DNA of 64,000 nucleotides from Mugil cephalus (taxonomy: Eukaryota; Chordata; Actinopteri; Mugiliformes; Mugilidae). Positions within the stretch are counted from its first letter, which is position 1; each line of letters begins with the position of its first letter. Shown piece after piece: positions 13,411 to 24,197 of the stretch. The notes under the pieces were generated by a model. That model saw only the letters and a program-made list of their open reading frames with translations. It was not told the origin of the DNA and ran no database searches. The translations under genes were made by a program, and so were the position numbers. Location of the stretch: NCBI RefSeq assembly GCF_022458985.1, contig NC_061789.1:18952357-19016356 (forward strand). The letters run 5' to 3'.

Positions 13411-16400
13411 TCAAAAGCTGTAGGTGTCTTCAGGTAACTCTCCCAGCAGTTCATCCAGGTCATCATCTGCACAACACAGACGGAATTTTAATATTTCAGA
13501 GTATTGGTTCAACACAAAAGGACATTGAATAACTTCATCTTGATCACTGAAGAATCAATAGTGAACATAACTTATTTGACAGTCTAACTAATTTTTTATT
13601 TTTTTTTTAAACACATGAAGTGTGCAGTGATAGGTGAAAAACAAAGTGTTACATTTTCTGCATGTAGCGCATTTATTCTGCTTCACCTCTCACTCACGTA
13701 CCTGAACGGCAGTGAGCTACTTACTGTGCAAACTGCTGGTCTAATCTCAACATACAGTTATCTGATGTGAATATGCAAAATATGTAGAAGAATTCTAAGG
13801 TTTTGGATTTGTGTTTGGTTAATACTACTCAAACTACAAACATCTGAGAAGGCTTTGGTTGCATGCAGGTAGGCCGTCTGTGTGGAGAGCAAAAGGGTTG
13901 AGAGCCCCGTCATATCCTGCCAGCAAGCAATCATGCTGTGTTGGTCAAGTAAATGTAAAGCTGTTGCAGTGGTTGGAAGCTACTGACTCAGTGTTACCCA
14001 TAGACTGTATAAATATGGACTGCAGAACTGCTCTTCTAAAGCAGTTAGTTCTAAAGTGAAGCCAAAGCGAGTAGAGCTCCCCCCGGTAAGTGGCTGCAGT
14101 ATAGTTCATAAGCTCCGCCTCCTCCTTGTTACTGGACAGGACTTGGGCTGAATTAAAACACTAAAATACACGTCAATTTTTTTCCAAGGATAGTTTCAGT
14201 CATATTAGGTAGTTAGTATAATGATGCAATTTTTGCATACGTTTTAAGGCAATTGCTACATTGTAAACAAAGACCAGCAAACAGGATGTCCAAAAATGGA
14301 CTTAGCCAAAGAGTCTGTGGGCAGAGAAGCTAAAACTAAACGTCTTAACAATCTCAGAAATAATAGTGACTGGAATATTAATCTTGACCCTTAAGTCTGG
14401 TGCAACAACATTAAGCACTCAGTAGCCAGAAACACAAAAACCCAAAAATTACTAAACTTGGCTTTTTGTTTCATGTCATCATCAGATAAATATTTATGAG
14501 ATGACGGCTGATCAGGCAAATCATGCGATCTTAAAATGATCTTGTGGTCACCGTTCATTTTAATGGGAACACAGCTCTAGTGCAGAACAATGCAATCAGA
14601 AGCCATTGTTTTCCTACACTGCCAAACATCACCAGACAGCACTTCTGTTTTATTCAGCACCACCAACATTTTACTGCAGTCGGACACATGGCAGCAGAGT
14701 GTGACTGGAATGAATCTCTTATCAGTCTCCTTACAGGTTTCTATTACATGTGGGCCCACCTGCATCCCAGCCTGAGTCCTGAGGTACTGGGTTCCCAGCC
14801 TGCTCTCGGGGGGCTCTGCTGGAGCTGAACCTTGTGTCCGCGGGAACCCGAGAGTCTCCGAGTCCTACTGAGTGTCTTTCCCCATCTTTTCCCTCGTCGT
14901 CCTCTTCGTCAAACAGCAGCTGCATCTGAGACACGGGCTCCTGGTGGACTCTGGGATTCCTGGCAGGTGATGGCACTGTTGGCTCCTGGAAATCAAAAGT
15001 ACACCAGCCAGTTGATAAGATGAGATTTAATATGTGTTGTTATGTACATGTGTTCAATTGTCAGTGCTCACCAGGACCAGTGGGGCGAGTGGAGTGGTGG
15101 ACAGAGGGACTCCATCAGGGGCGTAGATCCTCAGCAGGTTATTGGGAGTCACGTTCAGGTAATGGTTATGGTGGGAGGGGGAAAACACGCCCACCTGTTC
15201 ACACAAGACAGACGAACACATTTGTAACCACCGCACTACTGTTGCCTCTGTAGGTAATATTTATGATTGTGAGTCTTACTTGTTTGAGCAGCAGTACGGC
15301 TCCAACCTTCAGCTCATCCACTCTGTCCTCTAAGAGACGCCGATGCACAGTCCCCTGAATCTCCCCTGAGCAGAAATGTGAGTACAGAACATGGTCAGCT
15401 GAAAACGTCGACTGCTTAAAAAGCAACATGCTCGGTAGACACCATGTTAAAATTTAATTAATCATCTATCAGAATGTAATGTAGGTCAGTGGGTGAGAAA
15501 CTTAAAATACCATTGAAATAAAAACGTAATATGCTTTGAGACCACACTTTCCTCTTCACTTCTGATTTTCGCCCTTTAATTACTCTCTTGAAGGTGCTCA
15601 TTAATGCAGTAAAGTATCATTAATGCCTCACAAGTAAATTCTCTTACCTAGCCTATAAAAACATTTGTTGGCCAAGCAGAACTCCTCTATTACTGTGCGG
15701 GGGCACCCCTGTGCTCTGCTTGCAGTGAAATAGGATGAAAGCTTCAATGAGAATTTACGTCCTTGACTGCATGAAAAGAAATCCGAACAAAAACACGACT
15801 CATGACTAGACACCAGAAGCCCCGCAAGCTTCTTTCAGTGTAGTAAAACCTGCGACATTTATCTTGACATATGATGAGTGTCTTTTTAGGTCAAAAATGG
15901 GTTTATACCATAGACTGTGTATATATATGCTGTTACCATCACCAGTTACATCATCAATAAATATTAATGAGCCTGTTCTAGAAGCAGCCATGCAGGCCCA
16001 AGCCATGACATTACGTCGTATGCTTTGGATCATAAGCAGATCCTTTCTTTCTCCACACTTTTGCCTTTCCATCACTTTGGTAGAGATTAATCTTGGTCTC
16101 ATCAGTCCATAAGACTGTGTTCCAGAACTCTTGTGGCTCATCTCTGTACTTCTTTGCACATTTCAATCTGGCCTCCGATTCTTACTACTGATGAGTGGTT
16201 TGCATCTTTTGGTATGGCCTCTATATTTCTGCTCTCGGAGTCTTCTTCAAAGAGTGGATTGTGATACCTCCTCCCCTGCACTGTGGAGGTTGTTAGTGAT
16301 GTCACTTACTGATGTTTTGGGCTTTCTCAGCTCTCACAACATTTCTGTCAACTACTGTTATCTTCCTTGGCCGACCTGTTCGACGTCTGTTGCTGAGTAC

Positions 16401-19400
16401 ACCAGTAGTTTCTTTCTTATTCCAAATTGTTGTGCTTGCTATGCCCAATGTTTGTCCAATGGCTCTGATTGATTTTCCTTCTTTTCTCAGCTTGAAAATG
16501 ACTTGCTTTTCTCCATAGACAGCTCTCTGGTCTTCATGTTGGTTTATCCTCTTTAACAAGAAATGCAAACTTTATAGGTTTCAACCCAGGCCAAAAAGTA
16601 GACTAGTCATGCAGAGCTATTTAATGTTTGAACAATCAACCTTAAAGGCAACACCTGGTCAACAAGAAACACCTGTCAGTCACATGTTTCAATAGTTTTG
16701 CTTACTTGAAAAATGGGTGGGTTCAAACAAAGGGTGGTATGTCCCAAGTTGTTTAAATACCACGAAATAAAAGCTGACATTCTGACCTCTTGTCTCATAC
16801 TAGGGGTGGACGATATGACGATATTAAATCGTGAACGATTACAACGTGAAGACGATCTGTCAAACTGTAGAGATCGTGGGATTGTCTAGGGCACATTCTA
16901 TAAATTGCAGTTCTATGCTGATGCACCGACGCACCAGAAGTGACGCGCTTTCTTAACAGCCTCCTTGTCCACTTCCATTATATGGAATTGGTTTGGATTT
17001 TCCTTAACTGCTGAAGCACAGGCAAATATTATGTGCACAGAACAGGTTTGCACGTCGAACCTCCACCGTAGGCGGAGGCAGCAGCTAGACCAAAACAGTC
17101 AACATTAACACAGGTATTTGTGGCACTCCGTATGACAAGTCAAGCAAGCGATGGAAAGTGGTAATAAAGCAGTTAACTTTTATGGTACCGTTCAAGACGG
17201 TACAAAACTTTCTGTTACTACTTTTGCAAGAGTGCATTTTGTTAGAATGGTTTGCACATGCAGGCAAAACTGCGACTCCTTAAAATAAAATCTATTGAGA
17301 AAGGTTCTTTGGACTAATTTGTCTGTTTTTCATTTTTCAATATAAGATCGGGATAAAATTTGAAATTGTTATCGATATGATATTTTTGCCATATCGCCCA
17401 CCCCTAGCTCATACTCATCTTTTGATCTTAAACCCAAATGTCTTGAGTGAACGACAAAAACAAGGGAATTTGCCTTGCTGTAAGTATTCACATGCATTTT
17501 AGTTTGGCTCTACTAACATTGAGTGTTGGAGCTTATGTCCTATACTGTATCTTATTCTGATTCTGCTGCCAGTCACCAGGGGGAACTCTACTTGTTTTGG
17601 CTTCACTTTAGAGAAGCTGTCCTGTCCATCTTTAACAATTATAGTTCATACTGTGCCACAATGTAAATAAGTCCGTATAAGGAGACATCTGTATATAACA
17701 AGGCTGCAAATTAACTTGTCAGTTAAGCTTTTTAAAACGTATATAGGAAATTATGAAAAAAAAAAAAAAAAAAAAAAAACTTGGGTTAAACTTTCTAAAA
17801 CTCAAAATTCATTCAAAGTTTTTAGCTTGTAAAATCCAAAAAAGTAGTAAAATACAACATCTCATAAGTTTGTTTTCATGATTTATTTTTTAGATTTTGT
17901 TGTTATTCAGGAGCAGGTAATTCCCTTTTCTTAATATCAATTAATTGAATTGTTCTTTCAGACCAGCAGCCTCCAAGACAAAGGTCTGCTGGGAAAAAAA
18001 GCTGCAAACCTTCCAGCAGGTGGGAGGAACATTACAGAGCTAACGGTCCCTTAATACCCACTCGCTACCGTTGGCAATCCACTGCAACTGAATCCCTAAT
18101 AAGCACTTAAGTCTGGCATCGAGAATAACATTCACTCCAGAGTGTTGATAATCAGTACACCTCGTGGTGCGGCTATTTGGTGACCATGGCAACCGCCTCA
18201 GCTTAGAGGTGGATCAGTGGAAAGGGTGAAGGCTTAAGATGGAGCAGGAGAGGAAACGAGTGGGTGAGAGAAAAAAAAAAGATTCCTGCTCCAGAGGAAG
18301 GCTGGATGTGAACTTAACAGGATGTGCTCTGAACCAAGATGTCTAATCAGAAATGTTACAGTAGCTGAAGGGCCTGATCAGACCGAGCATTCAGATCCGA
18401 TCTGTGCAATCCGATCGCAAGTGGCTAGCGTAAAAGATGGCTGTGAACACCCCTAGGATGCATTGCAATCACATTTGCTTGAGTTTTGCTTCATTCATTC
18501 AGAAAAAAATACCACTATTATGAATGATCACTAAAAAGGGAAAAAGCATTGTAAGTGATGTTTGGTCATTATTAATGAGAAGCCTTTTAAAATATTCTGT
18601 CCTCGTAGCTGTTAACTAACTAAAAGGTGGGTCTCAGAGAGCAAACGTTAAAAGGGAAAACCAACAACTTACTTGTCGCCTGGAGTGTTTCGACATATCA
18701 CATATAATTTCTACAACGAGCCACTGTATTTACTATTTCTATGTGTGTTTGTGTGATCACTACCTGTCGGGTCCTTGAACACAACCTTGGCGTCGGAATG
18801 TGTGTGGATGATGCTCTTCAGAACCACAGCCATGTTGGGAACTTTGTTTTTTGTCAGCTGTTTCAGTGCAGCCTGATTGGAGGAGAGAAAAACCACCATA
18901 TCAATCACATCAGCTTCCTGGATTTGACTGGTTCATTGACAGATTAAAACGGGCGTCAAAATGAATGGATTTGATAAGATCTATTATTATTCTATTTTTT
19001 AAGCAAATAGAACATTTCTGGTCATATATCGTTTCCTAAACATCATGTGAGACCAGATTAGAATTGTTTAGCTTGTGTCTGGAGATGAAAGAACATCATC
19101 CTGTCAGTGAAACAGTGGGGTAGCAATGTCCTTGTTTGGGCCAATTTTGTATGTGGACTGAACTGTTTTAATATTTAAATACTTTACTGGTTATCAAAGC
19201 TTTACACCAGCACTCTCAATCTGAATATACTTCCTTCTAATTGGGTCAGTCTGTTCTGGTTACATGAGGCGTTATTATTCTCATAAGTATTAAAATAGTG
19301 TCCATGTAAACGGCTCGCTCCTGTTAAACCAGCAAAGGTTTAAATCCAACTCCATTTTCACCATCTACACTCAGTTATGAAGACGTGAAGATGATGTAGA

Positions 19401-22400
19401 AGTAGATGCGCTGCTGATGTCAATAAATCAAACAGCCGTGAGCAGGATTTACTATTGGGATCATCCTTTCGTTCTACTGCATCAGATAAAACATCCTAGA
19501 GCTCTGCGCTCATTTGTTTTATTCATGCAAACAAGGGTTTTGGGAAGGCCACGTTCATGTAAACAGCTTAACCTGAGCGAGCCTAGCCAGCGTTAGCCAC
19601 TGACTCTGTGGCTGGAGACGTAGTCGAGCACACGCAGCAGAAACCAACATGTGTAAGCACTCAAAATGACTGCCACTCAAAGCTGTTCCACGGAGGCCAC
19701 CTCCAGTAGTTACGGACGGAGAGAGAGACGAGAACAACAGCACAGTCTCCATTAGGGTGATTGATGAGTGATCATACTGTTTATAATCACAAAACACCTC
19801 CGGTGCAGCGCAGTCATTTGTCCTGATTATGCTAATAGACCTCCAGCAGTGACACGCGGCCTGTTATGAGGGAGGATAAAGAACTGTTTGACCTGAATAT
19901 CCCAGCTCATATGACAGCACTTCAGTAAACAGCTCGAGTCTTTTTCCTGTGGGATGTTTGGAAGTGAACGACTACAGATGTGTAGCGATAGCTTGCCTTG
20001 CGAAGCACCATAACCACGCTGAAGGAGTGCAGGAAGCATGATGGATTTCTCTCATCCAGTCCCATCTCTGCCTTCATCGCTGCCCAGGCACCACTGCTGA
20101 ACTCCTCTTCCTCAGGCTGTGAGCTGGAAGCCTTTAACACAAAGACACACCGTGTCATGGAGTGAAAACAATGCACCAAACTACAAACAGGTCCCGGTTA
20201 TCAGTATCTACACTGTAGTAGCTGAAGAGACAGTAGAATCTTAACCCATAGCTTAAAGAGAGTGGATGTCAGGAAGTACAGTGGATACTTAAATAGTGTC
20301 TGTTTGCCATATAAACTTCAAATACGAAGTCAATAGTTCTCAGACTGCTGTTACTGGACTCCTGCAGCCAAAACATTTTATTTACCTCAGTGTTTTCATT
20401 TAGACGGACACAATCATACCACTGATAACCTGGATTAAAAAGGCTCATGTGACCATCTCAGTCAGAAAAAATGGCATCATCAATCAGATTAACATGGGCA
20501 GTGGAAACCTTTGACAATCTGTTCAGTAACAAAAAAAAAGGAGCACAGCTAGCAGATGATCGAACAAGTGTTCGAAAAGACGATTAAAGCTGAAATCAAT
20601 GTGGACAGCAGCGTTGAAAGCGTAGCTCCATCTGGGTTATTTTCATTTATTGAATGGATTCACTGTTGTCAATAAAGTTGGACAGAGCCACTTTGCTAAT
20701 GTCAGTTCTATAATTCATAGATTGGTTGTGGACACCCTGTTCAGAATCTGACGTTGCTTCTATAGTAATCAAAGCGATGGTGGACGAATACGCTTTGTAT
20801 TAAACGGTAAATGTCAAAGCTAAAATTACCTTTCTGATTTATGTAAAAAAACTATCACTGCATATATAATTTACTATGGCAGCACTGAGCTAATCAAGCT
20901 TCTGCATTTATGCACTTTTAATGAGATTCAATGAATTAAATCCGTGAATAAGATTTTGAGATTTTTTGACGCAAATATAATGCAAATGCAATATTGCTAA
21001 CATTTTCCTTTTTTAACTTCTGACTCAAAGTCACTCCAGGTCTAAACTAACATAATTCAACTAGCTGTTCAATTGGGTGAAGAAATATCGTCTACAGGAA
21101 TGTGACCGCTGCAGGTTTTATTTTAAAGCCATTTATATCCTCTCATCATCTATTGAAAGAATATAAAGAAACAATGCAATATCTCAGCATGATGCAATTA
21201 ATGAGTAGCGCAACCAGTCGGTGTAAAATCAGTCATTTTGTTGGATGCAGATAGAATATTAGCAGTTATAGCTTTCAACAGTGTGTCTTGTATGGTCTTG
21301 TCTTGTTTTCTATTATGCCAACCTAAAACAGCATAAAGCAATTAAAAAAACTTCGCCCATGGTTTCCACTGTTTCCTGACATTTGGTAAACCAAAGAACT
21401 TATAATTAATAGAGAAATGGGTTCAGAGAATCCATAACTTATTCACCAGTTGAAGACCTTGAATATATTAAAATTTTATGTGCACTGAGAAGAACTCCAT
21501 CTCGGTTCATGTTTTTATTTACCTGGTTAGGCAGTCGGGCCACAACCCCGTGAGCAGGAGTCTGAGGAACAGATACCACTATCTGGTCCATGTTCTGACC
21601 CTGAGGCTGAAAAACAAGATTTAAATCATAATACGGCACCGCGGTGGATAAACCTAGACACACAACAACAACTCGGCAGGTACAAACAGATGCGAGGCGT
21701 TTCGGATGAGTGACAGAGGGACAGCACCGGCGCTGCATGAGAACAACCTGCTGCGGCAGAAGTCCTGCAGGGCCGGGGAAGCGCCGTGTCCGGGGCCGCT
21801 GGGGCTCCGAGCGAGGCCTCTTCTTGGGGTGGTTACTGGAGGCAGATACCAGCTGGACCAGGCGGTTGGTGAGGACAGGTGTGCGGAGGGGATGCGGGCT
21901 CAGAGCGGAGGAGCTCGCAGAGTGGGAGGGGGCCGGGGAGACCGTCTCGAAGAGGTTGCGGCCCCGAGGGGAGGGTTTGGGAGTCGCCCACGGTTTGTGC
22001 GGCTGCTGAGCTTTGTTGAGTGTCCTGGAAGCGGGACTGGGCGTGGGAGTCACCGCGAGGCCGGGAAAAACACCAGGGCTCTGGGGAGGGGCTGGTGCGA
22101 AAGCGGGTTGGGGATTTGCTGATTGTGGATGTGGAGCGGAAAGGCCCCGGGGAGGTAGTGTCTCAATCCGTGCACACGTGGAAGGTCGCAGTGTTTTGGC
22201 TGAAGTGGGGACCGTGGGCGCAGGAGGAGGGGGCTGCCCCATGTGGCTGTCACACTCCTCCAGGTCAGCCAGGTCAACGTCCCAGTCATCAAAGTCATCC
22301 TGAGCCTCCTTTGTGTTAACATTTGATGCCAAATTTGGCTGACAGTTATTCAGTGTAGGAGGAGGAGGGAGAGAGTAAGGCTGAAGGGAGGAGGAGGGGG

Positions 22401-22684
22401 AGGAGGAGGAGGAGGAGGAGAGTTGTCGTAAACCCAAAGCAACAGTTTGTCCAGTAGCTGTGTGCGTGCCGCTCCTTGACGCTGTGCCATTACACGTGGC
22501 AGCTGATCCCTCTCCAGTTTGCTGGGGCAAAATTTTCTCCGGGGCTCTGTGAGCAACAGAGGAGGCACGCAGAGCGCAGGATGACACAGCAGCTGTCACA
22601 TCGGCTGGTCCAGAAGATGAACAGGCAGCCCAGTCTGTCCCGAGCAGGTCCTGGGAAACACACACACATATACACATACACATA

Positions 22685-22731
<47 letters not shown>

Positions 22732-23130
22732 ACATATACACACACACACATACACACACACAGAGAGAGAGAGAGAGAGTGGGGGGTGGGAGAGAGGATG
22801 AGCAGAAGGGGATCATTATGCTGCAGAGTACGAGCTGTAGGCGCTGTCAGTTAAGTAACAGGTGGAATCAGGTGTGTTCAAGTCACCTCATCATCAAAGT
22901 CCTCGCCAATGCTGAACAGGCCACCTAACTTGCAGCTCTGCAACAAGAAGCAGCGACCGGTTAAAATCAAATGTCTCCACGACACGAGCGGCAACAAATG
23001 CCGAGGTGCTGTTAAACTGAATTTGAATATGTTGTAAAACGGACTCGAGAAAACTTGGATCTGGCAGCCTTGCTAGCATACGTTAGCTCAGGCTGCTTTT
23101 AGTTTTCAGGACACTTACCGTCGCAGTCAT
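13411..23130 (-). CDS. hrob: Homologous recombination factor with OB-fold (HROB, formerly C17orf53)
   Basis: HROB is a nuclear protein that loads the MCM8-MCM9 helicase at damaged DNA for repair synthesis. Coding exons: 23119-23130, 22887-22937, 21748-22650, 21523-21606, 19997-20131, 18764-18872, 15280-15365, 15072-15194, 14760-14985, 13411-13466. They sum to 1785 nt, giving 594 residues. Signature stretches shared with the mammalian protein are TRRFPGPAGLLPQQ and PVLTNRLVQLVSA (exon 3), VPQTPAHG (exon 4), AMKAEMGLDERNPSCFL and VVMVLRK (exon 5), NKVPNMAV and VVFKDPTG (exon 6), IQGTVHR and LLLKQ (exon 7), GVFSPS with HYLNVTPNNL (exon 8). Exons 5-8 form the OB-fold. The start is MTAT, then SCKLGGLFSIGEDFDDE, like the acidic mammalian N-terminus. 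The C-terminus is acidic (DDDLDELLGELPED). Exon 3 is long, Pro/Ser-rich and disordered. The donor after exon 5 is GC rather than GT, and the exon 3 acceptor is built from a TG repeat. Confidence 0.95.
13990..14115 (+). repeat. Dispersed repeat copy A (inverted relative to 17560-17670)
   Basis: Contains CCATAGACTGTATAAATATGGAC, a phrase I recognise from teleost interspersed repeats, followed by CTAAAGTGAAGCCAAAGCGA and GTAGAGCTCCCCCCGGT. The second part is matched in reverse complement near 17570-17640. It lies in the last hrob intron. Family not identified. Confidence 0.6.
15830..17490 (-). mobile_element. Decayed Tc1-like DNA transposon in hrob intron, interrupted by another element
   Basis: Minus-strand fragments of a Tc1/mariner transposase are readable. 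At 16302-16568 there is an N-terminal helix-turn-helix with KQVIFKLRKEGKSIRAIGQT and the GRPRKIT motif. At 15864-16112 there is a catalytic-domain piece with NVMAWACMAASRTGSLIFID. The segment between them is frameshifted and the downstream DDE part is scrambled, so it is dead. The 5' end of the element is split by a 606-bp insertion; homology resumes at about 17415. Terminal inverted repeats are too eroded to place, so both ends are approximate. It occupies the hrob intron between 15365 and 18764. Confidence 0.85.
16801..17406. mobile_element. Non-autonomous hAT-type element (MITE) nested in the Tc1 relic
   Basis: The left end reads TAGGGGTGGACGATATG and the right end CATATCGCCCACCCCTA, which are imperfect inverted repeats. 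The flanking 8-mers are TCTCATAC (16793-16800) and GCTCATAC (17407-17414), a target duplication with one mismatch. Eight-bp duplications and TAGGGGTG-like ends are typical of hAT elements. The 606-bp interior has no transposase. Because the Tc1 sequence is continuous across the two flanks, this insertion is younger than the Tc1 copy. Confidence 0.85.
17560..17670 (-). repeat. Dispersed repeat copy B (inverted relative to 13990-14115)
   Basis: The reverse complement of this stretch contains CTAAAGTGAAGCCAAAACAA and GTAGAGTTCCCCCTGGTGA, closely matching copy A about 3.5 kb away in the opposite orientation. Confidence 0.55.
17756..17780. repeat. Poly(A) run
   Basis: About 24 consecutive A bases just right of repeat copy B in an hrob intron. 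It could be the tail of a retroposed element, but no body was identified. Confidence 0.8.
22657..22780. repeat. Compound (CA)n-(GA)n microsatellite abutting the hrob exon 3 acceptor
   Basis: CA repeats with ATA interruptions run from 22657 to about 22762, followed by GA repeats to about 22779. In the direction of hrob transcription this reads (TC)n then (TG)n, then TTTCCCAG and exon 3. It makes up about half of the 236-nt intron. Confidence 0.95.
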
Positions 23131-24197
23131 GGGATATGGCGATGGAAGCCGTGGTCAACCTGGACAGAGACGTCAAGCTCACGTAGACATGGAGGGCCAT
23201 TCAATAGCGGATCATAAAGAGATGTTCTCTTTTGCGATACATTTACCCTGTTAAGCAAACGCGACTAGCCACATAGCTATAAATGAAAACTTTGCTTCTT
23301 GGTACCGCGACGCTGGTTCAAACCAAACCCGACGTAATGACGTAAGGAATGTTTCTGTAAAGAGTGTTGAAGCAGAGCGAGAGCATTCACTCCGCGTGAC
23401 TTCCGTACTCAGGCTAACTTTGTGTTTTGTTTACTAGCTTAGATAGAGAGTTTTTATCTCTATTCTCCAGAGCATTAAACATACACTTGCTATTATTGTT
23501 AAGATAAATTACACGATGATCAAATGCATAGAACATAAAATGTATTTTTTTAACATTAAAGACTGGAAATAATACTTTTGAGCAGCAACGGTGCAACTCG
23601 TCTTGCCGACGATCGGAAACAACAAACCACACAAGATTTTATGGTAAGACTGTTGCGTCTAATAACTCATTACAGTATTTACGTTGAAAAACAGAGCATG
23701 CTTAAACAACATGTTCTTGCTGTCCTCTTTGAACTAGACTCATTTTGACACATCTTGGTTGTTTGCTGTACTTGGCTGTTAGGGGAACAACGGCTGGGCC
23801 CTTGCTGCCACCTAGTGGCCACTGTGGATAAGACGCGTGTCAGCTTGCATTCAGGTCTATTAATAACTAATGCTGAAGTTGTACTTGAGCCACAATCTTA
23901 TGACTGTGTCCACAAAGGACACGAACTCAAATGTAAGTTTCTTTATAACAGTTTAATTAAAAAGGTAAATGAGACTGAGTTTCTACTTGACCTCTGCTTG
24001 GACCTTTGTGTGTCAGTTCCACTAAAAGGTGAGTAAGAGTGTGTTGACATAACCGTAAACAGTGCTGCACTACGCTTTAGAGGCAAAGCGCTGCTGCTTT
24101 AGAGATGAACTAACAGGAACAGGAAAATGGCTTTAAAAAATATCGACTATTTCACCTGTAACGGGCTTCATTTCTGTCAGACTGACTTTAAGGTGCC
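23131..24197. promoter_or_regulatory. Head-to-head promoter interval between hrob and asb16, with a CTCF-like motif
   Basis: The starts of hrob (minus) and asb16 (plus) are 1067 bp apart with no other gene between. CpG-containing sequence lies next to hrob (about 23150-23400, including GTACCGCGACGC and CCCGACGTAATGACGTAAG, the latter holding CRE-like TGACGTAA). A CTCF-like site, GCTGCCACCTAGTGGCCA, lies at 23804-23821. Transcription starts cannot be read from the sequence. Confidence 0.5.

Noticed and set aside
21706-22319. Several Gly/Arg-rich plus-strand open frames
   Set aside because: They are shadows of the GC-rich hrob exon 3 on the other strand and match no protein family.
21439-22761. 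A 440-codon open frame covering hrob exons 3 and 4
   Set aside because: It reads through the intron 21607-21747 and begins inside the (TG)n repeat (Cys/Val run). Only the parts 21748-22650 and 21523-21606 are real coding sequence.
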